Below, piece after piece: positions 53,934 through 64,000 of a DNA stretch of 64,000 nucleotides (positions are counted from its first letter, which is position 1; every line of letters starts with the position of its first letter). Made by a program: the position numbers and the translations under genes. Source of the stretch: Hydrangea macrophylla (Eukaryota; Streptophyta; Magnoliopsida; Cornales; Hydrangeaceae); the NCBI GenBank assembly GCA_033977485.1, contig CM066991.1, positions 28,889,850-28,953,849 of the forward strand, in the 5' to 3' direction. The notes under the pieces were generated by a model. That model did not search any database and had not been told where the DNA came from. It saw nothing but the letters and a program-made list of their open reading frames with translations.

Positions 53934-56501
53934 ATGTTAGGTACACGTTCAAATAAACCAGAATTAAAATCTTTCGATCTTGAACTTGAACGTACCTTAA
54001 GAACTAGTAAGTCCACAACCCAAGCTTCTAGAGCTGGGTTGCAAGACGACGAATCAACTCCGATTCCGTCGTTGTTGTTTGAGGCCGAAATTCAAAGTAC
54101 CCGTGAACGGTTAAGGAAAACTCGAACTTTTAAAATCGAACCGATTAAAATGGCTGACGGTGGAAATAACAATAACAATCAAAACGACGGTGCTAATATG
54201 AATAATCTTAATATACCGCCACCTCCTCCACTTATAAATTATTTTATTCATACGACTTACACACCACAAGCCGGTATCGAATTACCGAAGGCGATAGCAT
54301 CTCACTTTGAGATAAAATCGTCTACGATCTCGCTACTTCCTTCTTTCCATGGCCGTCTAAATGAAGATCCATATCAACACTTAGGAGATTTTAAGGATAT
54401 ATGCTCTACTTTGAAAATCCAAAATCTAACTGATGATGAGTTAAAATTGCGGCTCTTTCCATTCTCTTTACGAGACAAAGCGAAGCATTGACTTCAATCA
54501 CTTGAGCCAAACACAATTAAAACATGGGAAGCCTTACACACCGCATTTTTACAAAAGTTTTTCCCTATTATGCGTACAAATCAGATAAGGAAATCCATAA
54601 CAAATTTTGTAATACAAGATGGGGAGACGCTTTATGACACTTAGGAAAAATTTAAAGAATTATTACGCTCGTGTCCACATCATCAGGTACCTAAGTGGCA
54701 ATTAGTTCAAGTCTTCTATGAGGGGCTTATTCCCTCTATTCGGAATACCGTCGATGCCGTTTGTGCGGGTACCGACGAGGCATGGAAAATTTTTGAAACA
54801 TTAAGCGAGAATTCGATGCACCAAACTGTGTCAGTACGTTCTGAGGGATACCTTCATCCTAAGCGAGAGGTGAAAGTCGAGTCGAGTCAATCGATTGAGA
54901 TACAAGAATTAAATAGAAAACTTGAGCAACTTATGAGGATGAAAATTAGGTCCAATCCACTTTCTTCAGAAGTATGTGCATTATGTTCTGAACCATCTCA
55001 TAATATCTTTGCATGTCCTTCTGCATCTCGATTTCCGGAATTTGTTGAGCAACACGTTAATTCTATGCAACAATTTCCACGAAATAATTATAATCCTATG
55101 TCGAACAATTTTCCTAACACATATCGACCCCAATACCAACAACCCCCTCCTAATCCTAACCCTCCACGGGTTAACGCTTTCGAGGAAAAGGTGTTGTCTT
55201 CCCTTAAAAACATAGAAACGCAAGTCCAAGCACAAGCACAAATAGTGCACTCTCATACACAATCCATTGCGAAGCTTGAATCCCAAATGGGACAAATAGC
55301 TATTGCGGTGAGTCGTAGAAACGAGGGGAAGTTGCCTGCACAAACTATTCAAAATCCTAAGGGACAATATGAGATTAAGGGGTCAAGTGAACAGGTAAAC
55401 GCCGTATCGACTAGGACGACTATTCGGGAAGACGAAGTTGTTAAGATTCCGGATCAAAATGACATTAACTTGAATAAGGAGGGTGAGGAGAGTAGAATTC
55501 AAAAAGATAACGAACCGGTCCTGACTAATTACATTCCAAAGTTACCTTTTCCACCTAATGTTGAGGAACCGTCTAATCTTACAAAGAAAAAGTCGAAAGT
55601 TGAGGATATACTCGAGGTATTTAAACAAGTTAAAATCAATATTCCATTCCTCGATGCTATTAAACAAATTCCCACTTACGCTAAATGTTTAAAAGACCTT
55701 TGTATGCAAAAATGCAAAATATGCAGTCATACTCCTAAAAAGGTCTTCCTCACGGAAAAAGTAAGTTCAATTTTTCAACACGCTCCTCCGAAGTATAAGG
55801 ATCCCTATATGCCTACGATTTCATGTGTCATAGGTGACACTATCATTCATCGGGCTCTCCTTGACTTAGGATCTAATGTTAACCTCTTACCTTATCATGT
55901 CTACAAACAATTAGGATTAGGTAAACTTAAACCTACAGCCGCTACTATTCAATTTGCGGATCGTTCTGTTAAAGTACCTAGGGGAGTCGTCGAAGACGTC
56001 TTAGTTAAAGTTGATCAATATTTTTATCCTGTTGATTTTATGGTCCTTGACACCGAGCCGGTGCTAGATGCTAAAAAATACACTCCTGTTATTCTTGGTC
56101 GTCCATTCTTAGCCACGGCCAACGCACGTGTCAATTGTAGAACAGGGGTGATGAAAGTGTCGTTCGGGAATATAAAATTAAAATTAAATGTTTTTAATGC
56201 TGCTGATCAACCTCCTAAAGATGATGATTATCAATATGTGGAAGGTAATGAAATTAGAAGAACTGTTGAACCTAATAAAATAAGAAATATCAATGAGGGG
56301 AATAATACGGTGAGTGATGAGCAGATGAATTTGAATACAACAGACTCTAACGATGAATTTACTCGAAAGGTGAAAAATCGACTTGACCTTAATCAGGATG
56401 AACCGTCGATTGAATTAATTCAAAGCGACATGCTTTCAACTTACCATCGGGCTCTTCCTGACATCTTAAGGGGTACAAACTCCGATTTACGGCCTCCGTG
56501 A
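53934..56501 (+). pseudogene. Element C: gag-protease, two Trp-to-stop changes
   Basis: One frame of 855 codons plus a terminal stop, from ATG 53934, interrupted by TGA at 54489-54491 and TAG at 54642-54644. Both lie where the gag domain normally has Trp (KAKxWL, and the TW before ERFKELL). The gag domain has SLLPSFHGRLNEDP and LRLFPFSLRDKAKH; the zinc knuckle CALCSEPSHNIFAC is CX2CX4HX4C. Protease: ALLDLGSNVNLLPYHVYKQL and VILGRPFLATANARVN, with Asp-Leu-Gly instead of Asp-Thr/Ser-Gly. It ends LPDILRGTNSDLRPP at TGA, just where homologous polyproteins run on into RT. Open in the whole protease half (561 codons). Confidence 0.92.
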
Positions 56502-59090
56502 GTCTTGAGCTAGAACGGTCTAGCTGAAGACGTAAAAGTTAGCGCTTCTTGGGAGGCAACCCAAGCTTAATTTCGCCTCTTTTCTTTGTTTTTGGTCATT
56601 TTTGAGTTGTTTTTGTCAGTTTTGGAGTTTTTCTGGACAGGTTTGGGGGTTGGAATTAATTTATTTTTATTACATACATAATTTTAGCCAAAAAATGGAA
56701 AAAACCCAAATCGTGCGAGCGATCCGCTCACGCGAGGCCTCGCTCGCGTGGTCCGCTGGCGCGAGTTTGTGCCTTAGGTGTTTTTCCTTGTTTTTTCTTA
56801 TTTGATGCCTCAGCTTCTTCTCGCGCCTAGTTTCGCGGGCGCGAGGTAGCTCGCAGGCGCGGATTATAAAAAAAATAAAATAAAATAAAATTTCTGGGAT
56901 TCGCGCGCACGACGGGTGCTCGCGCGGACCTCTCGCGCGATTTCCCCTTTTTCTGAAAGTTTCTTTTGATTTTTGTGTACTTCCCCCACACCTGTTACAT
57001 AGTTCTGACATTTTCTGTTTTTGTTTTTTTAGGTCCTTTTAGATCGAGTCGTGTGTTATTTGCATAACTTCTGCTTATCTTTTCTTTCCTTTTATAGTTT
57101 ATTTTCGTGTTGTCTTCATAATGTTGTTAATTCTTATAGTTTATTTAATTTTGTTTAGTTTAGCTTACTTATAATTCTTTTAGCTACTTTTATTATTTTG
57201 TTTGTTTGTTTTCTTTTATCAAGATGTAACAGGTAATATTGAAGTTTATTGACATATTCCTTTGTGTTCACCTGTTTGTGATTGTCAAGATCGAGGTAAT
57301 ATCGTTCTTTACGTACTTTCCTTTCTTTCGTTTTATTGTTTCATTGGGGGCAATGAAAGGTTTAAGTTTGGGGGTATGTACTTACATGCACATTATTATG
57401 CACTAATTTTAAAATTTTTCAATAAGTGTGTTTAAATAAACGATGTTACCGACGTTTTTGCAATATCAATTTGATACTTTTTATTAGAGAACTTTGATTG
57501 TTATAGAATGGTAAACAAGGGAAGATGTGATTAAACATTTGCTAAAGTTATGATATGGCGTTTTAAGTTATGTATTGTTTGAATCGTAGTTTTATATCAT
57601 AGTTTTGCACACAAATTTATGCACTGTATGTAGTCGCTGTAATACATGTTTGATGAGAACTCTAATGTGATTCGGATTTCTAGATAACACAAGGTGGAGA
57701 CTAGACCCAGTGAGCTTTTGAGCCTATCTTTTCTTTTTAGAGGGTTATAAATACATTTTGTGTTTGTCGAATTTCATTGAAATAGCGCATTAACTTGTTG
57801 TCTAGTCTCATTATTCTTGTTTTGGTTGATAGTCAAGTAAAATATTTGTTACCATGCTAAATAATCTTCCATTGTAAACATTGAAGAACCGTATTACCCT
57901 AGGAAATTATTTTAGGCTTTCTTTGTTTACTACCGGCCGATAAAAGATAAAATTTCCTTAGTTCGCCCCTTTGAGCCGTTACAATGCCTCTCTTTCTTTG
58001 TTCACCATTATCCTCTTTAAAAGCTCGAACTTGATCGACTTGGAGTATACCACTGGAAGAGTGATCAACTTTTAGTAGTATTAAGACGATGTGTTGATGA
58101 AGAAGAAGAAAATAAGATGTTATTGGGGTAGTTGCTTGGTATTCAGTGCATAGTTATTTGAGAAGCGAGAAAAGAAAAAGGAAAAAGAAACAAAATAAAG
58201 AAGAGGAAGGTTGAAAAAAAAATTAATGAAAAGGAATGAAGAGAAAGAAAAGATGAAAGTTTGTAGAAGAAGAATGAAAGAAATCGAACATACCTTACAA
58301 TGTCATTCTAAAACTACCTAATGAATCCTTTCTATCCTTTTCCATTGTCTGAGCCACATTACAACCTTTGAAAAGTCCTAGTTGATCCTAGGAAACATGG
58401 TTTGGATATGAAAACGATGGGAGGGGGATTAAAATATGGTAACGATTAATTTTTCTTGATTGATTGGCATCTTATCCATGAGACTATTGTTCTTTCGTGT
58501 CATGCGTCCTTTTCGAGTCATTTGTGAGCATTTCTCGTTTTGAAAACATGTTTCTTTTACTCACATATTTTAGAAAAATTACACCTGTTTCTGAGTGTTT
58601 CATTTTAGAGTGTAATTGACATTGTGAGATTTATAGTCAAAGCATAGTTAGATGGTCATCCGAGTTATATTCTAAGTTCATGACATACGCGTGTTCATTT
58701 GACTACCATATCACACACGTGCAATTGTATGAGGAACTCTATTGATTTATACGATGCATGTGCTTGGGATTGTTTTTCAGGACGTAGGTGAACGTTTGAT
58801 TCCGTTTCTTCTTGTTCGTTATTCTATTTCGAATCATTGTTTTATAATAAGGAGTATTGAATGTTATGTTTTTTTTTTTTTTAACTTTTTAAATTTTTAA
58901 GTTAATAAAAATGGTTGTGGGATCCTTGTTGATGAGAACCCTCACGAGACTTCACTCGTCCGACTAGGGACACCTAGAGGTTTAAAAGGCTTGTTGCATA
59001 CGCTAAATGCAATCGTGATCCATGCAAAAATGGAGTAGTATTTTATTAGTAGTTGATTTTTATTTTAGTTTTGCTCGAGGACTAGCAAAA
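56502..59090 (+). other. Element C: long 3' untranslated region with hairpins and CG palindromes
   Basis: No RT or integrase. Right after the stop are AGCTAGAACGGTCTAGCT and CTTGGGAGGCAACCCAAG, two perfect small hairpins. CG-palindrome clusters follow at 56711-56766, 56815-56860 and 56899-56942. TTTCATTGGGGGCAATGAAA (57340-57359) is a 7-bp perfect stem. The block before the polypurine tract (CCCTCACGAGAC, GCTTGTTGCAT; about 58940-59000) matches A and B. Similar post-pol sequences are familiar from Athila elements. Confidence 0.75.
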
Positions 59091-59106
59091 TGTAGGTTTG
59101 GGGGTG
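59091..59106 (+). other. Element C: polypurine tract
   Basis: GTAGGTTTGGGGGTG directly before the 3' LTR. Confidence 0.7.
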
Positions 59107-60420
59107 TGATCGGGAGAGAACAAATCCTATTTATACGCCTTAACGAGCATTTGTTAGTATCTTTTTATCCTGTTTTTGTATATTTTTACTTTGTTTTCTA
59201 TTCTCTGACAGGTTTTGGAAGAAATCAAGTATGTCAGGCTAAACAGGGTGAAAAAGCAGAAAGAAAGAAGCTGAAAAAGCCAGTTCGCGCGCTCGAGTCG
59301 CGCGCGCGAGAATCCAGAATTCGCTCGCGCGATCAGCGCACGCGAGGTGCCAATTGTCGCGCTCGCGCGACATGTGTAAATATCAAACTTACGTATTTCA
59401 CTATACTGATGATTCCTACGCGAACGAAACTGCCTAATTACGTCTGGAAAGCTAAATACAACAGTTTTAATGCGTTTCGAGTTAGGAAAGCTTCCAAAAA
59501 CTTGTTGTAAATCTATATATACCCTATTCTACTTCAAATTAAGGGTTGGACAATTAATATACAACCAATATATACACACTTTCAGCCATTGAAGGGAGGG
59601 AAGCAAGGAGAAGAAGGAGAAGACCAAGGATTCCCATGGCCTCCTCCATCAACTACTTGCCATCTATCAATTCCATGGACAGCTGGATCTTAGATCTAGG
59701 GTTTCAATGAAGCCCTAGTCGAGTAATAGGGAGTATTTTATGTTTTTATTTTAGTTTTATTATGTATGGATGACAGTCACATGTTCCGAGGATTTTTATA
59801 AATAAAGCGTACTTCTATTGATTAAATCATTGCTTTCAAAGTTTATTCTTGTCTTAGATCTATTTTGACTGTGATGTGCTCAATGATCTATGCTCGCTGT
59901 GCCTGTTTAGATTATTTACATGTGATGGTGCTTTATTGATTTGTGCTATCAAGTATCCGAATAATCCATGCCTAGATTAGACGAATTATGTCACAACCCT
60001 AGTTTAGTGTGGGATAATTCGTGCTAACCAAAGATAAAATATGTTGGTGCTTGAACCATGATTATTTTCTTGACGGAGGAATTGGGTTTGTAGCCACAAT
60101 TCCCCATAATCATCCAACTTAGTAAGCTAATTGAACGCATAAATATTCCTATTATGAAGCTAGTGGTGGAGTTGCAATCCTAGGTTCCCTTTACATATTT
60201 ACAAAAACACTTTTAATTGCTTTCATAGTTTAGATTTATTTTTATTGTTATTAGTTTAATTAAAATCGAATCAAAATCCGTTTTCATAATTAACTAAAGT
60301 TAGGTTTTAAAATTAAGTAGTTGTAGTTAACCAATCCCTGTGGGTTTGACCTTTGCTTTCATACTACAAATCTTTTGAAAAGTAAAGAACACTTTTTATA
60401 TCTTGATATTGACAACATCA
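59107..60420 (+). repeat. Element C: 3' LTR
   Basis: 1314 bp and very similar to the 5' LTR; the main difference is a 13-bp indel in the CG-palindrome cluster. Followed by TSD ACTAT. Confidence 0.94.
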
Positions 60421-60425
60421 ACTAT

Positions 60426-61883
60426 CCATAAGGATTCACTCACCTCAAACTTCATGTCATCATCTAGATGATGATAGACTAGTAAGTAAATAAAGAAAAC
60501 AAAATGAAATGAGGTAAGAGGAAATGAACAAATAAAGTAAGCAAACAAGTATATAAACAATCTATAAATGATATTCAATGATGTATTGGACTTGTAGCTT
60601 GGTGTTTCACTCATATGTGGTGACTTTGGGCATGGAAGTATTTCCTCACCCTTAAATGCTCACTAAAATGGTGGTTGGGTGTATTGAATATGAAGTAAAT
60701 GGAAGTAATGAAGTAATAACAAAGTTTAGAACTCACTCTTTTGTTTGGAAATCAAAGAAGGAAGTTTCTTTTCTCTCTATTCTAACCTTATCTCTACGAC
60801 TTTCTCTCTAAAACTTCCCAAAGCTTGCATTTGACACCTCCAAAATGAGAAGTCAAGGGGGGTTTATATAGGCCAATTTGGGGTGGTTTTGGGGTTTTAG
60901 AAGTCCCATTGGTCCCAAACATCTGTGAACATAGAACTACGTTGTTTTGGTTTTTAATTAATCAAAATGAACCCCCAAAAGAAATTACAAAAATACACCA
61001 TTCTAGGGGATAGTTCCATGGTTCCCGTATTCACAAAAAGGCCCTATTTCGTCCAGATAATCCTTTTTAGGCCCCCAGAGGTTCCGGTATTCGCGAAAAG
61101 GCCCTATTTTGTCCAAAATTCACAACAAATGCATACGAACTCCAAATTGAGGTTGTGATATACCGTTGGAAAGATAATGGAGTTTCTTTTACATAACAAA
61201 TAGTTCAAAGATAAGTCACTTTGAAAAGTTTTGCGTTATTCACGATAAAAGCCGATTTGATCGCCTTTTTTGCGTTCGGAAATTCTTAATAAATTCGTTT
61301 GAAATTCAAAAATTATGTGCGATATATCGTCGGAAAGCTATTGACCTCTAGTATCCATGAAAAATGTTTGAAAAATGATACGGTGCTCCGATTTCAAAGT
61401 CAACTTTTGGTCAAACTGGTCAAACTTGGGATTCCCGGAAAGTTTTGGAAATCTTTGGGAGCTCCGAGGAACTGACGTTTTCGTTCAATTTTCTTTTAAA
61501 ACTCATTTTAGTATTTCTCACATGATCTAGAATGATCCCGGAACCTTTCGGAGAATTTGGATGATTTTGGTCAAACTTGGTCAAACCAGTCAACGGGGAC
61601 TTTCTGGGAACTTCCGAGACCTCCGGGGGTCTCTGGGAGCCGACGATTTCATCCGGTCTTGCTTTAGAACTCATTTTATTTGTTTTTCTTATAATGTAGT
61701 GCGTTTCTAGAACATTTGGTCTGAATCCGGGAGCGTTTGGGCTTTTTGGGGTATTTCGGTCATTCTGAGCATTTTGAGAGATAGAACTAACTTCCAGGAG
61801 TCCTTTAGAGTCTTTTCGATCATTGTGATCTGCCAAGATATGGGTCTCCTAAATCTGATAGCCGACAAAATGGGGTGTCTGCA
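60426..61883 (-). repeat. Element T: 5' LTR, outer part (right of C)
   Basis: Continues the LTR alignment with S (from ACTATCCATAAGGATTCACT) to the terminus GGTGTCTGCA. A ~60-bp segment around GGCCCTATTT(C/T)GTCC is present twice (about 61020-61115) but once in S. The neighbouring CTATA (61884-61888) is the presumed TSD; its partner is outside the window. Confidence 0.9.
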
Positions 61884-62143
61884 CTATAGTGTTGCAACAC
61901 ATTGGACATTGAGGCCAATATGTAACAACGGGCCATATCATCAGCCTTCTGCCATCGTGAATGCGGATCATCCTCATTAGCTTGTTCATCATAAGCAGGG
62001 GCTGGTGGACAAGAAGTGGTAAGGACAAACTTGTGTCCCTCAACAGTTAAAAGAATGTTGAGGTTTCTTTTCCAATCAACATAATTTATTCTAGTTAGCT
62101 TGTTTTGGCTCCAAATTGTGGCAAGAGGGCTAAATTTAGACAT
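61884..62143 (-). pseudogene. Ty1/copia-type gag, N-terminal fragment
   Basis: Minus-strand ATG at 62143 opens MSKFSPLATIWSQNKLTRI, then NYVDWKRNLNILLTVEGHKFVL and WQKADDMARCYILASMSNVLQ. This is the pattern of the copia-type gag polypeptide N-terminus (W-x-x-N-L-x-x-x-L). About 85 codons remain; T's LTR cuts it off, and the rest should lie beyond T's other end, left of the window. It is therefore the oldest layer of the nest visible here. Confidence 0.82.
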
Positions 62144-63290
62144 TATGATAATCTGAAATTAAAACATGCAGAATAGAATAAGTATGGATATCTTAAAATG
62201 ACATATATGCATTATAAGGGAATTCCTATAAAACAAAGCATATTATGTCTTCAGAATATTAAATTATGAAGTCAAGCCTCCGAGGGAGGTCAAGACTTTA
62301 TGACTCGATTGGGAGGAACCCATCATAACTATTCTCCATACAACTCTTGTAGTCTATGGCTTCTAACCCTTAAGTCTCTAATGATTTTCAATAAAACTCT
62401 GAGGGGAGTCTCTTACTAAAAATATTAGTCTAGTGTATACCATTAAAAGAAATCTAATGACAACCGCTTCAAGTAGCGTCTCTGAAAGGAAGGTCACTCT
62501 CTAATGCGTCTCATTAATTTCCCCCATCGGAAATTCATATCTAGTAACTAGTGAATGGACTACTGTCCGAAGGGAGTGATCATAAATGAATCTATGACTC
62601 ACAGTATCCCATTCACTTTACAATGAATCATTGATGGAAGACTGTGAGGTTATAACTTTTATAATACTCTCTCCCACTAGAATTTTTGAAATTTAGGAAT
62701 TCATTTTGATAAAGTTTCCTTTTTCAATATCCATGAATGTCACATATTCATTTTAGGTGTCAAAATAATATTTTATTTCAAAACATGACAATTTTGTAAA
62801 ACGATTTTGTTCATATTATCAATTAAGAAAACAAAAATTTTTGAAGACATTAATGCCACTCAGGCCTCATAACATATCAAACATATATAAGCATAAGTAA
62901 AACATTCATTCAAGCCCTTCTCTCTTATGGCTATATCTTCATAAATCCATCTTCAAGGCTTCGGTCTCTAGGGCTCCATCTCCATGGCTCCTTCTTCGAG
63001 TCCTCCAAAAGTTACAATACATAGTCCTATGCCTCCGAAGAGGCGTACAAATAGTCTAGGAAAAATAAAGAACAATTGGCTAGGGAAACCATTATGGTCT
63101 TGCTATTCGCAGGATGGAGACCATAATGCCCTTTACAAGTGCCATAAAACCACAACAATAATTTAAAATAATTAAACTATCTTGTCATGAGAGATAAGGC
63201 TTCCTGTTACAAGGGTTAGATGATAGATATTCATAATAAATACCATACAATCATTCACATGCTCTATATCTAATATAGTACGCAATTGGG
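62144..63290. other. Region without recognised genes, probably leader of the copia remnant
   Basis: AT-rich, no conserved frame. It lies upstream of the copia gag start and may be that element's 5' leader and LTR, but no primer site or LTR boundary was found. The 60-codon ORF at 62984 has no recognisable features. Confidence 0.4.
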
Positions 63291-63297
63291 TTAATTT

Positions 63298-63484
63298 CAA
63301 AAACACCCCCTCAACTATGACCCATTTTTGAGTACACCCCCTGAACAACTTCACCCCCTCAACTATCAAAATTGATTTAGTCTCAAACGCCGTTAACGGA
63401 AGTAATAAAATATCGCATATACCCTTAGTCTGAATTGCAAAAACACCCCCTCAACTATGACCCATTTTCGAGTACACCCCCTGA
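63298..63484. repeat. Duplicated C-rich motif
   Basis: AAAAACACCCCCTCAACTATGACCCATTTT followed by GAGTACACCCCCTGA occurs at about 63298-63344 and again at about 63437-63484, in direct orientation; a shorter CACCCCCTCAACTAT copy is at 63354. Origin unknown, possibly part of a non-autonomous DNA transposon. Confidence 0.7.
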
Positions 63485-63806
63485 TCTAAAAAAAGTGAAC
63501 AACTTCATCCCATTACATATAAAATATTGGTCCATCTGTAGTCCAACACACCCTAAACATTTGTCCCAACTCATTTTCATCTCATCTCTTAGTTTAGTCC
63601 ACCCAAATTGTTTTACCATCATACCAAACTTTACAAATTTCAATCAATTATCAACCCTTATTACTGTTAGGCTTTATTTGGTTCATGGATTTAGTGAGGG
63701 AGAGAAAAGAAGAAAGGAAATCGAAAAAGAAAATTAATTCTCAGGTATTTTCCCTTGTATTTCATCCATGATTAATAATATCAAAAACTAATAATATTTA
63801 AAATAT

Positions 63807-63986
63807 GAGTAATGCTATGCTTATCAAATTTTGTATCCTAAGTGATTCTCAAACACACGGTAGTAGGCCCACCTGATTTTGATTGGAGGATGTTGAAGTC
63901 GTCCCACCATTATTGAAGGTGGTCCTGCAGTCACATGTATTTGGGAACCATTTGAGATACAAAATTTGGGAAGCATAGCATTACTC
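63807..63986. mobile_element. MITE-like element with ~32-bp terminal inverted repeats
   Basis: 180 bp. The left end GAGTAATGCTATGCTT is the exact inverse of the right end AAGCATAGCATTACTC, and the match continues with AAATTTTGTATC inside. No coding capacity. A clear target duplication is not visible in the flanks, so the superfamily is left open. Confidence 0.8.
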
Positions 63987-64000
63987 TTTCCTTGTAATTA

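Larger units (their letters stand above)
52132..60420 (+). mobile_element. Element C: Athila-type element lacking RT, RNase H and integrase
   Basis: 8289 bp with LTRs 52132-53432 (1301 bp) and 59107-60420 (1314 bp), both TGATCGGGAG...CAACATCA, and TSD ACTAT at 52127-52131 and 60421-60425. It has the Asp-type primer site and polypurine tract of the Athila group. It encodes only gag and protease; the frame stops at 56501 where RT should follow, and the next 2.6 kb are 3' UTR. It must have moved, if at all recently, with enzymes supplied in trans. LTR sequence and coding sequence differ strongly from A/B, so it is another family. Confidence 0.93.

Overview
The window is plant nuclear DNA made almost entirely of nested LTR retrotransposons; no host gene, rRNA or tRNA gene was recognised. 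Plant origin is inferred from the lineages present (Athila-type and Tat/Ogre-type Ty3/gypsy, a chromovirus-like element, a Ty1/copia gag remnant), from a plant mobile domain (PMD) gene, and from the Asp-tRNA-type and iMet-type primer sites. The species cannot be named. Element labels used here: T, A, B, C, D, S.

Nesting order, read from target-site duplications (TSDs) and interrupted frames. (1) A copia-type gag remnant (61884-62143, minus) was hit by T, a Tat/Ogre-type element on the minus strand. T's 3' LTR ends at 176, its internal part runs 177-50460 and its 5' LTR 50461-61883. (2) T's leader was hit by A, an Athila-type element (9180-49317, plus, TSD acaga), and T's 5' LTR by C, an Athila-type element lacking RT and integrase (52132-60420, plus, TSD actat). 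(3) A was hit by three more: D, a gag-only chromovirus-like element (12518-20303, minus, TSD tggta); S, a solo Tat-type LTR (26667-29934, TSD gccga); and B, a second copy of the Athila family (30441-45030, plus, TSD agagg). With the insertions subtracted, A is about 14.5 kb, matching B at 14.6 kb.

T carries gag, protease, RT, two RNase H domains and a truncated integrase on the minus strand, and an intron-bearing PMD gene on the plus strand downstream of integrase. A and B carry gag-pro-pol followed by two extra sense ORFs: a short acidic one (ORFx), whose two exons join in frame across a GT-AG intron, and a 461-codon one (ORFy) preceded by an intron of about 350 bp. All pol genes carry stops or frameshifts, except one 831-codon RT-RNase H-integrase stretch in B. 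D has an intact gag and nearly identical LTRs and is the youngest full insertion.

The most unusual signal is a set of short perfect palindromes clustered in the LTRs of unrelated elements: TCGATCGA types in A/B, CAATCGATTG in D, and CG-only types in C. In A, B, C and D one cluster lies 60-145 bp upstream of a TATA box. In A, B and D a second lies about 420-435 bp downstream of it. A and B repeat a similar layout inside the element around the ORFy leader exon. The 63.2-64.0 kb end holds a duplicated C-rich motif and a short inverted-repeat element (MITE-like).
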